Below, piece by piece: positions 42,660 through 52,115 of a stretch of 64,000 nt of DNA (the stretch's first letter is position 1; each line of letters opens with the position of its first letter). The notes beneath the pieces were generated by a model, which was not told the DNA's origin, did not search any database, and saw only the letters and a list, made by a program, of their open reading frames with translations. The DNA comes from Kytococcus sedentarius DSM 20547 (lineage in GTDB: Bacteria; Actinomycetota; Actinomycetes; Actinomycetales; Dermatophilaceae), in contig NC_013169.1 of NCBI RefSeq assembly GCF_000023925.1, positions 310,001 through 374,000 of the forward strand. Reading direction: 5' to 3'. The translations under genes and the position numbers were made by a program.

Positions 42660-42665
42660 TAGGCT
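42660..42665 (+). promoter_or_regulatory. -10 box of gpmA (leaderless)
   Basis: TAGGCT, ending 7 bases before ATG 42673. Confidence 0.55.
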
Positions 42666-42672
42666 CTGGGGC

Positions 42673-43428
42673 ATGACCAACGCTGCTCACACCCTTGTCC
42701 TGCTGCGCCACGGCCAGAGCCTGTGGAACGAGAAGAACCTCTTCACCGGGTGGGTCGACGTCGACCTCACCGAGAAGGGGCGCGCCGAGGCCCGCCGCGG
42801 TGGTGAGCTGCTGGTGGCCGAGGGCTACCTGCCGGACGTGCTGCACACCTCCCGCCTGCGGCGCGCGATCACGACGGCCAACCTGGCCCTCGATGCCGCC
42901 GACCGCCACTGGATCGACGTGAAGCGCTCCTGGCGCCTCAACGAGCGCCACTACGGCGCACTGCAGGGCAAGGACAAGGCACAGGTCAAGGACAAGTACG
43001 GCGAGGAGCAGTTCATGGCCTGGCGCCGCGGCTACGACACCCCGCCGCCCCCCATCGAGGCCGACGACGAGTACTCGCAGGCGGGTGATCCTCGCTACGC
43101 CGACCTGGGCGCCGAGGTGCCGGCCACCGAGTGCCTCAAGGACGTCGTGGAGCGGCTGCGTCCCTACTGGGCCGAGGAGATCGTGCCCGACCTGCAGGCC
43201 GGCAGGACGGTGCTGGTCACCGCCCACGGCAACAGCCTGCGCGCCCTGGTCAAGGAGCTCGACGGCATCAGCGACGCCGACATCGCCGAGCTGAACATCC
43301 CCACCGGCATCCCGCTGGTGTACGAGCTCGACGGGAACTTTCGCCCCCTGACCCCCGGCGGGCGCTATCTCGACCCCGAGGCCGCCGCCGGCGCCATCCA
43401 GGAGGTCGCGAACCAGGGCAGCAAGTGA
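42673..43428 (+). CDS. gpmA: 2,3-bisphosphoglycerate-dependent phosphoglycerate mutase
   Basis: Interconverts 3- and 2-phosphoglycerate in glycolysis. The 251-residue dPGM-type protein has [20 protein letters not shown] with the phosphohistidine, [29 protein letters not shown] with catalytic Glu, and [16 protein letters not shown] with the second His. Length and motifs are standard. It lies after mshA and YbjN and is convergent with phoU, where a G+C hairpin region (43440-43465) separates the two. Confidence 0.97.
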   Translation: MTNAAHTLVLLRHGQSLWNEKNLFTGWVDVDLTEKGRAEARRGGELLVAEGYLPDVLHTSRLRRAITTANLALDAADRHWIDVKRSWRLNERHYGALQGKDKAQVKDKYGEEQFMAWRRGYDTPPPPIEADDEYSQAGDPRYADLGAEVPATECLKDVVERLRPYWAEEIVPDLQAGRTVLVTAHGNSLRALVKELDGISDADIAELNIPTGIPLVYELDGNFRPLTPGGRYLDPEAAAGAIQEVANQGSK

Positions 43429-43489
43429 GGCGTCCCCGGGGGCGGCGGGTGCCGTCCCCGGGTGGGGGGGTAGGGGGTCTGCCGGTGGC

Positions 43490-44170
43490 TCAGGAGGTGC
43501 GCGGCAGGGTGACCACGTGTGCCTCGTCGCCGGGGCGGTCGAGTTCGCCGGTCACGAGGTAGTCCACCCGGCGCCCCACGGAGACCGAGTGGTCGCCCAT
43601 GCGCTCGTAGTACCGGCTGAGCAGGGTGAGGTCCACGGCCTCCTGGGTGTCGGTGATGTGCTCGCGGACGATGTCGAACACCTTCAGGTGCAGTGCGTCC
43701 AGGCTGTCGTCGAGGGTCTCCAGCCGGTCGGCCGCATCGGCCCGGTGGGTGGCCAGCGCGTCACCGGCCTCCTGCACCAGGCTGTGGGCCAGCCGCCCCA
43801 TCTCCGCGATGGTGGGGCGCGCCGGGGCGGGGACGGTCAGCTCGGGGTAGCGCATGCGCACCAGCTCGGCCACGTGGCGCGCGAGGTCGCCGGTGCGCTC
43901 CAGGGAGGCCGAGAGCTGCAGGGAGGTCACCACCAGGCGCAGGTCGCGGGCCACCGGGCTCTCGCGGGCCAGCAGCTCGATGGCGTTCTCCTCGATCTCG
44001 GCGTAGAACGCGTCGATGCGGTCGTCGCCGGAGATGACCCGTTCGGCCAAGGAGCCGTCGGCGGTGCCGAGGGCGCGGTTGGCGCCGTCGACGGCCCCGG
44101 CCACCAGACGGTTCATCTCGACCATCTGTGCGGACATCGCCTCCAGGGCGCGGGTGAAGTTCGTGCGCAT
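43490..44170 (-). CDS. phoU: Phosphate transport system regulator PhoU
   Basis: PhoU relays phosphate status between the Pst transporter and the sensor kinase, keeping the phosphate response off when phosphate is ample. The 226-residue, all-helical protein has two PhoU repeats, each with the E-x-x-x-D metal-binding style segments (EENAIELLARESPVARDLR, and RYYERMGDHSVSVGRRVDYL). ATG 44170 is clear from AGGAGG seven bases upstream; an in-frame ATG at 44206 would lie in the operator. It is divergent from senX3, with a palindrome TTCACCC/GGGTGAA in the shared region that may be the RegX3 site. Confidence 0.94.
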   Translation of the reverse strand: MRTNFTRALEAMSAQMVEMNRLVAGAVDGANRALGTADGSLAERVISGDDRIDAFYAEIEENAIELLARESPVARDLRLVVTSLQLSASLERTGDLARHVAELVRMRYPELTVPAPARPTIAEMGRLAHSLVQEAGDALATHRADAADRLETLDDSLDALHLKVFDIVREHITDTQEAVDLTLLSRYYERMGDHSVSVGRRVDYLVTGELDRPGDEAHVVTLPRTS

Positions 44171-44201
44171 GCGCTGACCTCCTCGGTACAGGGTGCAGTG
44201 T

Positions 44202-44217
44202 TTCACCCCCGGGTGAA
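44202..44217. promoter_or_regulatory. Candidate RegX3/PHO-box operator
   Basis: TTCACCC and GGGTGAA separated by CC, in the phoU/senX3 divergent region. The half-site GTTCACC is that of PHO boxes bound by PhoP/RegX3-type regulators. It lies 32 bases upstream of the phoU start and 78 bases upstream of the senX3 -10 box. Confidence 0.55.
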
Positions 44218-44294
44218 CTGTGCGTGGCCGGCGCGTGTGAGGCCGGTGGACGTCGCGGCGCGTGGGGGCTGCGGGGGCCGGTCCCGCGGCGGCC

Positions 44295-44300
44295 TACAGT
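44295..44300 (+). promoter_or_regulatory. -10 box of senX3 (leaderless)
   Basis: TACAGT, ending 6 bases before ATG 44307. Confidence 0.5.
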
Positions 44301-44306
44301 GCGTCC

Positions 44307-45518
44307 ATGAGGACGGACACCGTGGACCCGCTGGTGTGGGCTGCCGTCGGCTCCTTCCTGGTCATCGGGCTCCTGGTGGGCTGGTGGGTGGGACGCAAAC
44401 AGCCGAGGGAGCGCCGTGGTGCACAGGCCGCGGGGGGCGACTCCTTCCCGGACGGTGTGCGCCAGGTGCTGGATTCGCTGACCTCCACCGTGATCGTCCT
44501 CGATGCGGCCAACCGCGTCGTGCACTCCACGCACCACGCAGCCGACCAGGGGTACGTCCGGGACGGGGTGGTGCCGCACCCCGCCATCCGTGACCTGGTG
44601 GAGGAGATGCGCTCCACCCGCGAGGTGCAGGACGACGAGGTCGAGGTTACCCGCAGCGTGCTGGCGGGAGGGCGCGTCAGCGTGGGCTGCCGCGTGTTCC
44701 CGCTGGGCCAGGACCGGGTGGTGATCCTGCTGGAGGACCGCTCCCGGGCACGGCGGGTGGAGCAGGTGCGGCGCGACTTCGTCGCCAACGTCAGCCACGA
44801 GCTGAAGACGCCGGTCGGCGGCATCGCCCTGCTGGCCGAGGCCGTGCAGGACGCCCGGGACGAACCGGAGGCCGTGGAGCGGTTCGCCCGGCGCATGGTG
44901 GTCGAGGCCGACCGTCTGAGCCACCTGGTGCAGGAGATCGTGGAGTTCTCTAGGTTGCAGGCCGGGGAGACCATCGAGGACCCCCAGCCGGTGAACGTCG
45001 TGGAGGTGATCTCCGCGGCGGTGGACCACGTGCGCGTCCACGCGGAGGGCCGGGGGGTGGCGGTGCGCCAGGCGGGCATCGCCCACGGCCTTCCCCACCA
45101 GGTGTTCGGCGATGCCGAGCTGCTCACCACGGCGGTGCGCAACCTCATCGTCAACGCGGTCAACTACTCCGACCGCGGCACCAAGGTGATCGTGGCCGCC
45201 CAGCCGGGAGAGTCCGAGGGGACCGTCCGTATCGTGGTCACCGACCAGGGGATCGGCATCCCCACCGGCGACCTCGAGCGCATCTTCGAGCGCTTCTACC
45301 GGGTGGACTCCGCCCGGTCGCGGCACACCGGCGGCACGGGTCTGGGGCTGGCGATCGTCAAGCACATCGTCGCCAACCACGGTGGGGCGATCTCGGTGTG
45401 GTCCCGCCCCGGCACCGGCTCCACGTTCACCATCGAGCTGCCGGTGGTCGAACTGACCGAGTCCCCGAACGGAGGCCCGGACGGCGCGTCCGGTGCCCCC
45501 ACCGCCTCGGTACGCTGA
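44307..45518 (+). CDS. senX3: Phosphate-responsive sensor histidine kinase SenX3
   Basis: Sensor kinase of the phosphate-starvation two-component system. The 403 residues comprise an N-terminal membrane helix (about 8-30), a PAS-like domain (about 55-140) with VRQVLDSLTSTVIVLDAANRVV, and HisKA FVANVSHELKTPVGG, in which the phospho-accepting His is present, unlike the kinase at 2275. The ATPase domain has N box NLIVNAVNY, G1 DQGIGIP and G2 GGTGLGLAIVKHI. A short polar tail follows. ATG 44307 is favoured by its -10 box. regX3 starts 29 bases after the stop. The neighbourhood gpmA-phoU-senX3-regX3 mirrors other actinobacteria. Confidence 0.95.
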   Translation: MRTDTVDPLVWAAVGSFLVIGLLVGWWVGRKQPRERRGAQAAGGDSFPDGVRQVLDSLTSTVIVLDAANRVVHSTHHAADQGYVRDGVVPHPAIRDLVEEMRSTREVQDDEVEVTRSVLAGGRVSVGCRVFPLGQDRVVILLEDRSRARRVEQVRRDFVANVSHELKTPVGGIALLAEAVQDARDEPEAVERFARRMVVEADRLSHLVQEIVEFSRLQAGETIEDPQPVNVVEVISAAVDHVRVHAEGRGVAVRQAGIAHGLPHQVFGDAELLTTAVRNLIVNAVNYSDRGTKVIVAAQPGESEGTVRIVVTDQGIGIPTGDLERIFERFYRVDSARSRHTGGTGLGLAIVKHIVANHGGAISVWSRPGTGSTFTIELPVVELTESPNGGPDGASGAPTASVR

Positions 45519-45547
45519 GGCCCGACCGACGTCTGGGAGGACGACCT

Positions 45548-46228
45548 GTGACCCGCATCCTGATCGTGGAGGACGAAGCCTCCTTCTCCGACCCGCTGAG
45601 CTGGCTCCTCGAGCGCGAGGGCCACGAGGTCGTCGTGCGGGAGGACGGTCGGTCCGGGCTGGAGGAGTTCACCCGGAACCCCGCGGACCTGGTGCTGCTG
45701 GACGTGATGCTCCCCGGGATGTCCGGCGTGGAGGTCTGCCGCGAGCTGCGCCGCGAGTCCAGCGTCCCCATCATCATGCTGACGGCGAAGGACTCCGAGG
45801 TCGACAAGGTGGTGGGCCTGGAGATCGGGGCCGACGACTACGTCACCAAGCCCTACAGCGCGCGGGAGCTGCTGGCCCGCATCAACGCGGTGCTGCGGCG
45901 CCGCATCGCCCCGCCGGCCCAGGAGGACCACATCGTGCGCGTGGGGGACGTGGAACTCGACGCGGACTCCCACGTGGTGGTCGTACGTGGCGAGCCGGTC
46001 TCCATGCCGCTCAAGGAGTTCGAGCTGCTGGAGATGCTCATGCGCAACCACGGGAGGGTGCTCACGCGGGCCCAGCTGATCGACCGCGTGTGGGGCGCCG
46101 ACTACGTGGGGGACACCAAGACGCTGGACGTCCACATCAAGCGGGTCCGCGGCAAGGTGGAGGAGAACCCGTCGAGCCCGCGGATGATCACCACCATCCG
46201 CGGGCTCGGGTACAAGTTCGAGGGCTGA
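45548..46228 (+). CDS. regX3: Phosphate-responsive response regulator RegX3
   Basis: OmpR-type response regulator partner of SenX3; it activates phosphate-scavenging genes. The 226 residues have the receiver signature ILIVEDEASF, the phospho-accepting Asp in LVLLDVMLPGMSG, the conserved Lys in YVTKPY, and a winged helix with PLKEFELLEMLMRNHGRVLTRAQLI and KTLDVHIKRVRGKVE. GTG 45548 has GGGAGG upstream. A hairpin with 10-bp arms separates it from the convergent lipoprotein gene. Confidence 0.95.
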   Translation: MTRILIVEDEASFSDPLSWLLEREGHEVVVREDGRSGLEEFTRNPADLVLLDVMLPGMSGVEVCRELRRESSVPIIMLTAKDSEVDKVVGLEIGADDYVTKPYSARELLARINAVLRRRIAPPAQEDHIVRVGDVELDADSHVVVVRGEPVSMPLKEFELLEMLMRNHGRVLTRAQLIDRVWGADYVGDTKTLDVHIKRVRGKVEENPSSPRMITTIRGLGYKFEG

Positions 46229-46248
46229 CCGGCCGCGCCGCCGGTCAG

Positions 46249-46270
46249 GTCACCGGCCGGGGCCGGTGAC
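46249..46270. terminator. Terminator between regX3 and the lipoprotein gene
   Basis: GTCACCGGCC (46249-46258) and GGCCGGTGAC (46261-46270), a 10-bp stem between convergent genes. Confidence 0.65.
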
Positions 46271-46276
46271 GGGTGC

Positions 46277-46813
46277 TCAGTGGCCGCCGCCGCCCTCGGA
46301 CTCGAGGTCCTCGCGGGTGGGGCGCTCGAGGGCCTCCCAGCCCTCGGGGGCGTACTGCTCGTACTGGCCGGTGGGGAGCATGACCGGCACGCGCTGCTCG
46401 GTGTCCTGGCCGGCGGCCGAGACGGTGAGGAGCTGGAAGGCGCCGGGGGCCGCGGCCTCGGCGAGGGTGATCTCCTCCTCGGCGAGGTTCACGCGCTGCG
46501 AGGGCTCGACGGTGGACGCCCACACCTCGCTGCCCTCCACCGCGAGCATGACCTCCTGCGGCTCGGTGCCGGAGTTCACGACGGTGCCCAGCAGGCGGCC
46601 CTCGCTCTGGGGCTCGGTGGCCAGCACGTGGAGGTCCATCACGCTCACGTCCCCGGAGCGGACCAACTCGCCGTTGGCGGGGGCGTAGTCACGCGTGGTC
46701 TCGAGGGGCGAGAGGGCCTGGCAGCCGGTGAGGCCGATCATGCCGACCAAGCAGAGGGCGGCGAGGCGGCGGCCGGTGCGGGCCGGGACAGCGGAGCGGG
46801 CGGTGGTGATCAC
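46277..46813 (-). CDS. Conserved lipoprotein of unknown function
   Basis: A 178-residue predicted lipoprotein. The signal peptide has RTGRRLAALCLVGMIGLTGC, with lipobox LTGC, so the mature protein starts at Cys31. The body is beta-rich (VSVMDLHVLATEPQSEGRLLG, VNSGTEPQEVMLAVEG), an immunoglobulin-like pattern without obvious catalytic residues, and ends in a Gly/His tail. It starts with GTG 46813, six bases after TATCAT on the minus strand. Divergent from carD; a lipoprotein at this place is common in actinobacteria. It may be involved in copper or envelope stress in relatives, but nothing here shows that. Confidence 0.8.
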   Translation of the reverse strand: MITTARSAVPARTGRRLAALCLVGMIGLTGCQALSPLETTRDYAPANGELVRSGDVSVMDLHVLATEPQSEGRLLGTVVNSGTEPQEVMLAVEGSEVWASTVEPSQRVNLAEEEITLAEAAAPGAFQLLTVSAAGQDTEQRVPVMLPTGQYEQYAPEGWEALERPTREDLESEGGGGH

Positions 46814-46819
46814 CCCCGC

Positions 46820-46825
46820 ATGATA
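46820..46825 (-). promoter_or_regulatory. -10 box of the lipoprotein gene (leaderless)
   Basis: TATCAT on the minus strand, ending 6 bases before GTG 46813. Confidence 0.5.
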
Positions 46826-46873
46826 CCCAACGCTCGCGCCGGTCCACCGGGGCCTCGCCGGGCGGCGCGGTGC

Positions 46874-46879
46874 TAGAAT
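46874..46879 (+). promoter_or_regulatory. -10 box of carD
   Basis: TAGAAT, 22 bases before ATG 46902. The short leader has AAAGGGG as ribosome-binding site. Confidence 0.5.
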
Positions 46880-46901
46880 TGGGGTGCGAAAGGGGCACTA
46901 C

Positions 46902-47384
46902 ATGACGTTTGAAGTCGGCGAAACGGTCGTCTACCCGCACCACGGCGCAGCGCTCATCGAAGAGGTGAAGCAGCGCAAGGTGAAGGGCAAGGAGATGACC
47001 TACCTGAAGCTCAAGGTGGCGCAGGGGGACCTCACCATCGAGGTACCTGCGGAGAACTGTGATCTGGTCGGCGTCCGCGACGTCGTCGACGCCGAGGGCC
47101 TCGAGAAGGTCTTCGGGGTGTTGCGTGCCGAGAACTGCGAGGAGCCGACCAACTGGTCCCGTCGCTACAAGGCCAACCTCGAGAAGCTGGCCTCCGGTGA
47201 CGTGATCAAGGTGGCCGAGGTCGTCCGCGACCTGTGGCGCCGTGAGCAGGACCGGGGCCTGTCGGCGGGTGAGAAGCGCATGCTCGCCAAAGCCCGCCAG
47301 ATCCTGGTCTCCGAGCTCGCCCTGGCCGAGAAGACCGACGAGGAGCGCGCCGAGGCGACCCTCGACGAGGTCCTCGCGAGCTGA
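46902..47384 (+). CDS. carD: CarD, RNA-polymerase-binding transcription factor
   Basis: CarD binds the RNA polymerase beta subunit and stabilises open promoter complexes, especially at rRNA promoters. The 160 residues include the N-terminal RNAP-interaction Tudor-like domain (about 1-53: [37 protein letters not shown]) and the helical C-terminal DNA-binding domain, with the minor-groove Trp in [14 protein letters not shown]. The length and sequence are typical. ATG 46902 is preferred to 46884, as it is followed directly by the conserved start and has a ribosome-binding site. carD-ispD/F-cysS-rlmB is a conserved order. Confidence 0.97.
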   Translation: MTFEVGETVVYPHHGAALIEEVKQRKVKGKEMTYLKLKVAQGDLTIEVPAENCDLVGVRDVVDAEGLEKVFGVLRAENCEEPTNWSRRYKANLEKLASGDVIKVAEVVRDLWRREQDRGLSAGEKRMLAKARQILVSELALAEKTDEERAEATLDEVLAS

Positions 47385-47406
47385 GCGCCCCGCTCTGGAC
47401 CACTCC

Positions 47407-48672
47407 GTGACCACGCACGACCCCGACGCCGTCCCCGGTGTCGGGGTCGTCGTCGTCGCGGCGGGTTCCGGGACGCGGCTGGGGGCGGGTCTGCCCAAGG
47501 CGTTCGTCGAGGTCGACGGGGCCACCTTGCTCGAGCACGCCCTCGACGGCCTGCTCGCGAGCGAGCGGGTGGGTGAGGTGGTCGTGGTGGCGCCGGCCGG
47601 CTGGGAGGACCTCGCGGCGGAGCTGCTCGGGCGGGCGGCGAGCTGCCCGTGCCCGCACCGGACCGCCGTGGTGACCGGCGGGGCCGAACGCTCCGACTCC
47701 GTCGCCGCGGGCCTGGCCGCCCTGTCCGATGCGGTGGACCTCGTCCTGGTGCACGACGCAGCCCGATGCTTCACCCCGCCCGAGGTCTTCGGCCGGGTGG
47801 TTGATGCGGTGCGCGCTGGGGCCGCGGGCGCCGTCCCGGCGCTCCCGGTGGTGGACACCATCAAGGTGGTCGACGACGAGGACCGCGTCACCGGCACCCC
47901 GGCGCGGGCGTCCCTGCGAGCGGTGCAGACGCCGCAGGGCTTCCGTCGGGAGGTGCTCGCCCGGGCCCACGCCGCTGCCGTGGGGGCCGGCGCCGCGGCC
48001 ACTGACGACGCCCTGCTCGTGGAGCAGCTGGGGGAGCCGGTGGTGGCCGTCGCCGGGGACCCCCGGTCGGCCAAGATCACCACCCCCGCCGACCTGGCGG
48101 ACTGGCAGAGGAGGGACGCCGTGCAGGAGCCCACACCACCCAGCCACGCGGCCGCCCCGGGGGCGCGGACCGACGGGCCGGCAACAGCGCTGCCGCGCAC
48201 CGGAATCGGCACCGACGTGCACGCCTGGGCGCCCGAGGGGGACGACCGTCCGCTGTGGCTCGGCTGCGTGGAGTTCCCCGGGGAGCGCGGTGTGGCCGGG
48301 CACAGCGACGGTGACGTGGCGGCACACGCGGCCTGCAACGCCCTCCTCTCCGCGGCGGGGCTCGGTGACCTGGGGAGCGTCTTCGGAACCGGCCGCCCGG
48401 AGATGGCTGGTGCCAGCGGTGCGCAGATGCTGGCGCACGTGGCCGGCATGCTGGAGGGGGCCGGGTTCGCGATCGGCAACGTGGCCGTGCAGGTGGTGGC
48501 CCCGCGCCCGAAGATCGGGCCGCGGCGGGCGGAGATGGAGGCTGCGATGTCCGCGGCGCTCGGGGGTGCGGTGGTCTCGGTGAGCGCGGCCACCACCGAC
48601 GGGCTGGGCTTCATCGGCCGCGGAGAGGGTCTCGTCGGTCTGGCGACGGCCCTGGTCGCCCCGCGCGGCTGA
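47407..48672 (+). CDS. ispDF: Bifunctional IspD/IspF of the methylerythritol phosphate pathway
   Basis: A 421-residue fusion. Residues about 1-235 are IspD, which makes CDP-methylerythritol from MEP and [23 protein letters not shown] (CTP-binding), [12 protein letters not shown] and PVVDTIKVV. After a Pro/Ala-rich linker (about 238-258) residues 260-421 are IspF, the cyclodiphosphate synthase: [10 protein letters not shown] (D-x-H zinc ligands), [19 protein letters not shown] (third His ligand) and [10 protein letters not shown]. The two steps are not consecutive; IspE, which acts between them, is encoded at 15803. GTG 47407 lies 22 bases after carD. The fused form is known in some other bacteria. 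Confidence 0.95.
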   Translation: MTTHDPDAVPGVGVVVVAAGSGTRLGAGLPKAFVEVDGATLLEHALDGLLASERVGEVVVVAPAGWEDLAAELLGRAASCPCPHRTAVVTGGAERSDSVAAGLAALSDAVDLVLVHDAARCFTPPEVFGRVVDAVRAGAAGAVPALPVVDTIKVVDDEDRVTGTPARASLRAVQTPQGFRREVLARAHAAAVGAGAAATDDALLVEQLGEPVVAVAGDPRSAKITTPADLADWQRRDAVQEPTPPSHAAAPGARTDGPATALPRTGIGTDVHAWAPEGDDRPLWLGCVEFPGERGVAGHSDGDVAAHAACNALLSAAGLGDLGSVFGTGRPEMAGASGAQMLAHVAGMLEGAGFAIGNVAVQVVAPRPKIGPRRAEMEAAMSAALGGAVVSVSAATTDGLGFIGRGEGLVGLATALVAPRG

Positions 48673-48691
48673 GGTCGTCGGTGTCGACGGA

Positions 48692-48697
48692 TACCGT
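48692..48697 (+). promoter_or_regulatory. -10 box of mscR
   Basis: TACCGT, about 60 bases before ATG 48758, which has CAGGAG as ribosome-binding site. Confidence 0.4.
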
Positions 48698-48757
48698 GGT
48701 GGTGAACACGGGGCCACGTCCCGGCCCTCTCGGAACCGCGTCATCCCAGGAGACAGC

Positions 48758-49849
48758 ATGCCCAGCACGGTCAAAGGCGTCATCGCCCGCAGCAAGAACG
48801 CCCCCGTCGAGGTGGTGGACATCGTCGTGCCCGACCCGGGGCCCGGTGAGGCCGTGGTGAAGATCTCCACCTGCGGGGTGTGCCACACCGACCTGCACTA
48901 CAAGCAGGGCGGCATCTCCGACGACTACCCCTTCCTGCTGGGTCACGAGGCCAACGGGGTGGTCGAGGCCGTCGGGGAGGGCGTGGCCGACCTGGAGCCC
49001 GGTGACACCGTGGTGCTCAACTGGCGCGCAGTCTGCGGAACCTGCCGCGCGTGTGCCCGCGGCGAGGCCTGGTACTGCTTCAACACCCACAACGCCAGCC
49101 AGAAGATGACGCTCACCGACGGCACCGAGCTCGAGCCCGCACTCGGCATCGGCGCCTTCGCCGAGAAGACGCTGGTGGCCGCCGGGCAGTGCACCAAGGT
49201 GGACCCCGAGGCGGACGCCGCTGCCACCGGCCTGCTGGGCTGCGGCGTGATGGCCGGCTTCGGTGCGGCCGTGAACACCGGTGGGGTGAAGCGCGGTGAC
49301 TCCGTCGCCGTGATCGGTTGCGGTGGCGTGGGCATGGCCGCCATCGCCGGCGCGGTGGTGGCCGGGGCGACCACGGTGATCGCCGTGGACCTCGACCCCC
49401 GCAAGCTGGAGAAGGCGAAGGAGCTCGGCGCCACGCGCACCGTCAACCCCTCCGACGGCGACGTCGTCGAGGCCGTCCGCGAGCTCACCGGCGGGTTCGG
49501 CGCCGATGTGGTGGTGGACGCCGTGGGCCGCCCCGAGACCTACGAGCAGGCCTTCTACGCCCGCGACCTGGCCGGCACGGTCGTGCTGGTGGGCGTGCCC
49601 ACCCCCGACATGGAGATCACGCTGCCGCTGCTGGAGGTCTTCGGCCGCGGGGGTGCCCTGAAGTCCAGCTGGTACGGCGACTGCCTGCCCAGCCGCGACT
49701 TCCCGGTGCTGGTGGACCTGTACAAGCAGGGCCGGCTCGACCTGGACGCCTTCGTCTCCGAGCGGATCGGCATGCAGGACATCGAGCAGGCCTTCGACAA
49801 GATGCACCGCGGCGACGTCCTGCGGTCCGTGGTGGAGGTGAAGGCATGA
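48758..49849 (+). CDS. mscR: S-(hydroxymethyl)mycothiol dehydrogenase
   Basis: Zinc- and NAD-dependent enzyme that oxidises the formaldehyde-mycothiol adduct; mycobacterial MscR also reduces S-nitrosomycothiol. The 363 residues are very close to that family: [20 protein letters not shown], catalytic-zinc [10 protein letters not shown] and [11 protein letters not shown], the structural-zinc cysteine cluster [16 protein letters not shown], and the cofactor loop [13 protein letters not shown], then [18 protein letters not shown]. The next gene, a metallo-beta-lactamase-fold hydrolase, overlaps the stop (ATGA), the same pairing as Rv2259-Rv2260. This gives a formaldehyde and NO detoxification module using the mycothiol made by MshA and MshD. 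Confidence 0.94.
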   Translation: MPSTVKGVIARSKNAPVEVVDIVVPDPGPGEAVVKISTCGVCHTDLHYKQGGISDDYPFLLGHEANGVVEAVGEGVADLEPGDTVVLNWRAVCGTCRACARGEAWYCFNTHNASQKMTLTDGTELEPALGIGAFAEKTLVAAGQCTKVDPEADAAATGLLGCGVMAGFGAAVNTGGVKRGDSVAVIGCGGVGMAAIAGAVVAGATTVIAVDLDPRKLEKAKELGATRTVNPSDGDVVEAVRELTGGFGADVVVDAVGRPETYEQAFYARDLAGTVVLVGVPTPDMEITLPLLEVFGRGGALKSSWYGDCLPSRDFPVLVDLYKQGRLDLDAFVSERIGMQDIEQAFDKMHRGDVLRSVVEVKA

Positions 49850-50532
49850 GCGAGCAGCACAAGTCGACCGGGTCGGCCCAGCGGGTGGCGACCCCCTTCC
49901 AGATCGAGGGCGTGCGCGTCGAGCGCGTGGTGACCTCCGGCAGCTTCGAGCTCGACGGCGGGTCCTGGGAGGTCGACAACAACGTCTGGGTCCTGGGCAA
50001 CGACTCAGAGTGTGTCGTCATCGACCCGGGCCACGAGGGCGCCCCGATCCTCGAGGCCGTGGGCAAGCGCTCCCTGCGGGCCGTGCTGCACACGCACGCC
50101 CACAACGACCACATCAACGCCACCGGCGAGGTGACCGGCGACAAGTGGTCCCCCACCCACCTGCACCCGGCCGACCGGATGCTCTGGGACGCCGTCTACC
50201 CGGTCGCCCCTGACCACGACCTCGACCACGGGCAGCGCATCACCATCGCCGGGGTCGAGATGGAGGTCCTGCACACGCCGGGCCACAGCCCCGGAGCGGT
50301 GTGCTTCTACGTCCCGGCCCTGGGCATCCTCTTCAGCGGCGACACCCTCTTCGCCGGTGGCCCCGGGGCCACCGGGCGGTCCTTCTCGGACTTCGGGCAG
50401 ATCATCCAGTCGATCACCGACCAGCTGCTCGTGTTGCCGCAGGACACCAAGGTGCTCACCGGCCACGGTGACGCCACCACCATCGGTGCGGAGGCCCCGC
50501 ACCGGCAGGAGTGGATCGACCGCGGTCACTGA
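49846..50532 (+). CDS. Metallo-beta-lactamase-fold hydrolase (probable thioester hydrolase of the mycothiol pathway)
   Basis: A 228-residue MBL-fold enzyme. Metal ligands are seen in [15 protein letters not shown] (H-x-H-x-D-H), [10 protein letters not shown] (His), LFSGDTLF (Asp) and [10 protein letters not shown] (His), the pattern of glyoxalase II-like hydrolases. Overlap with mscR by four bases and its conserved pairing suggest that it hydrolyses S-formylmycothiol, the product of MscR, to formate and mycothiol; that reaction is inferred from context. A terminator hairpin (CGTCCACCCCC/GGGGGTGGACG, 50554-50589) follows. Confidence 0.85.
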   Translation: MSEQHKSTGSAQRVATPFQIEGVRVERVVTSGSFELDGGSWEVDNNVWVLGNDSECVVIDPGHEGAPILEAVGKRSLRAVLHTHAHNDHINATGEVTGDKWSPTHLHPADRMLWDAVYPVAPDHDLDHGQRITIAGVEMEVLHTPGHSPGAVCFYVPALGILFSGDTLFAGGPGATGRSFSDFGQIIQSITDQLLVLPQDTKVLTGHGDATTIGAEAPHRQEWIDRGH

Positions 50533-50553
50533 GCCCGTCGTCGATGCGTTCAG

Positions 50554-50589
50554 CGTCCACCCCCAGCCGGCAGCGACCGGGGGTGGACG
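50554..50589 (+). terminator. Terminator after the mscR operon
   Basis: An 11-bp perfect stem, arms 50554-50564 and 50579-50589, with a 14-base loop, just before the cysS -10 box. Confidence 0.75.
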
Positions 50590-50598
50590 TGCGCCTCG

Positions 50599-50604
50599 TA
50601 GACT
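50599..50604 (+). promoter_or_regulatory. -10 box of cysS (leaderless)
   Basis: TAGACT, ending 7 bases before GTG 50612. Confidence 0.6.
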
Positions 50605-50611
50605 CTGCGGC

Positions 50612-52114
50612 GTGACTCTCAGACTGCACGACTCGGCCACCCGCGAGGTCCGGGACTTCGTCCCGCGCGTCCCCGGCAGGGCGAGCATCTACATCTGTGG
50701 GCTCACCACGCAGACGAGCCCCCACATCGGCCACCTGCGCTTCGCCGTGGCCTTCGACGTGTTGCGCCGCTGGATGGAGCGGGGCCACGGGCTGGAGGTC
50801 ACGCTCGTGCGCAACGTGACCGACATCGACGACAAGATCCTGGCCAAGTCCGCCGAGCACTCGGTGGCCTGGAACGAGTGGAGCCAGCGCTACGAGCGCG
50901 AGACCAGCGCGGCGCTGGAGACGATCGGCGTGCGCCCGCCCTCCTACGAACCCCGCGCCACCGGCCACGTGCCGGACATGATCGAGCTGATGGAGCGTCT
51001 CATCGAGCGCGGCCACGCCTACCCGGCCGACGACGGCTCCGGCGACGTGTACTTCGACGTGCGCTCCTGGCCCGCCTACGGCGAGCTGACCCGTCAGTCG
51101 ATCGACGACATGACGCCGGCCACCGACGCCGACCCGCGGGGCAAGCGCGACCCGCGCGACTTCGCCCTGTGGAAGGGCGCGAAGGCCGACGAGCCCCACA
51201 CCGCCACCTGGCCCACCCCGTGGGGTCGTGGTCGCCCGGGCTGGCACCTGGAGTGCTCGGCGATGGCGTGGCGCTGGCTGGGCGAGGAGTTCGACATCCA
51301 CGGTGGCGGCAACGACCTGCGCTTCCCGCACCACGAGAACGAGCAGGCGCAGTCCCGCGCTGCGGGGTTCGGGTTCACGAACTTCTGGCTGCACAACGGC
51401 ATGCTCACCACCGGCGGCGAGAAGATGAGCAAGTCCATCGGCAACACGCTCACCGTCCAGGAGCTCACGAAGATCTACCGCCCGCTCGCGGTGCGCTGGC
51501 TGCTGGCCACGGTGCACTATCGCTCGGCGCTGGAGTACACGCCGACCTCGTTGGACGAGGCCACCGCCCAGGTGGAGCGCGTGGAGGGCTTCCTGCGCCG
51601 TGCGCTGGAGGCCGCGGCCACCACCCCCGACGCGCTGCGCGCCGAGGCCGCCGACGTGGCCCTCCCGCCGGCCTTCAGCGAGGCGATGGACGATGACGTG
51701 AACGTCTCGGCCGCGCTCGCCGTGGTCTTCGAGCACGTGCGCCGGGGCAACGCCGCCCTGGCCTCCGGGGCGGACCACGAGGGCGTGCGCCAGACCGCCG
51801 TGGCCGTGGCCGGCATGCTCGACGTGCTGGGCCTGGACCCGCTCGCGCCCCAGTGGGACGGTGGAGCCGAGGGGGACGCGGCCGCCCTGCAGGCGCTGGA
51901 CGGGTTGGTCTCCGAGCGGCTCGCGGCCCGGGCAGCGGCCAAGAAGGAGAAGGACTTCGCCACGGCGGACGCCATCCGGGACGCCCTGGCGGCGCTCGGC
52001 ATCACCGTGGCCGACGGCCCCGCCGGCGTCACCTGGGAACTGGCCACCCCCACCCCGGCGGGCGACCGCCCGACCGACGACTCGACCGGTCCGACGACCA
52101 CCCAGGAGGACTGA
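50612..52114 (+). CDS. cysS: Cysteinyl-tRNA synthetase
   Basis: Charges tRNA-Cys. The 500-residue class I synthetase has [17 protein letters not shown] (HIGH motif; the cysteine is a zinc ligand), the zinc/active-site region [11 protein letters not shown] and [18 protein letters not shown], and [10 protein letters not shown]. The anticodon-binding C-terminus with [23 protein letters not shown] is complete and followed by a Thr/Pro/Asp tail. It is CysS proper rather than MshC, since MshC lacks this extended C-terminal region. rlmB starts 1 base after the stop. Confidence 0.96.
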   Translation: MTLRLHDSATREVRDFVPRVPGRASIYICGLTTQTSPHIGHLRFAVAFDVLRRWMERGHGLEVTLVRNVTDIDDKILAKSAEHSVAWNEWSQRYERETSAALETIGVRPPSYEPRATGHVPDMIELMERLIERGHAYPADDGSGDVYFDVRSWPAYGELTRQSIDDMTPATDADPRGKRDPRDFALWKGAKADEPHTATWPTPWGRGRPGWHLECSAMAWRWLGEEFDIHGGGNDLRFPHHENEQAQSRAAGFGFTNFWLHNGMLTTGGEKMSKSIGNTLTVQELTKIYRPLAVRWLLATVHYRSALEYTPTSLDEATAQVERVEGFLRRALEAAATTPDALRAEAADVALPPAFSEAMDDDVNVSAALAVVFEHVRRGNAALASGADHEGVRQTAVAVAGMLDVLGLDPLAPQWDGGAEGDAAALQALDGLVSERLAARAAAKKEKDFATADAIRDALAALGITVADGPAGVTWELATPTPAGDRPTDDSTGPTTTQED

Positions 52115-52115
52115 C

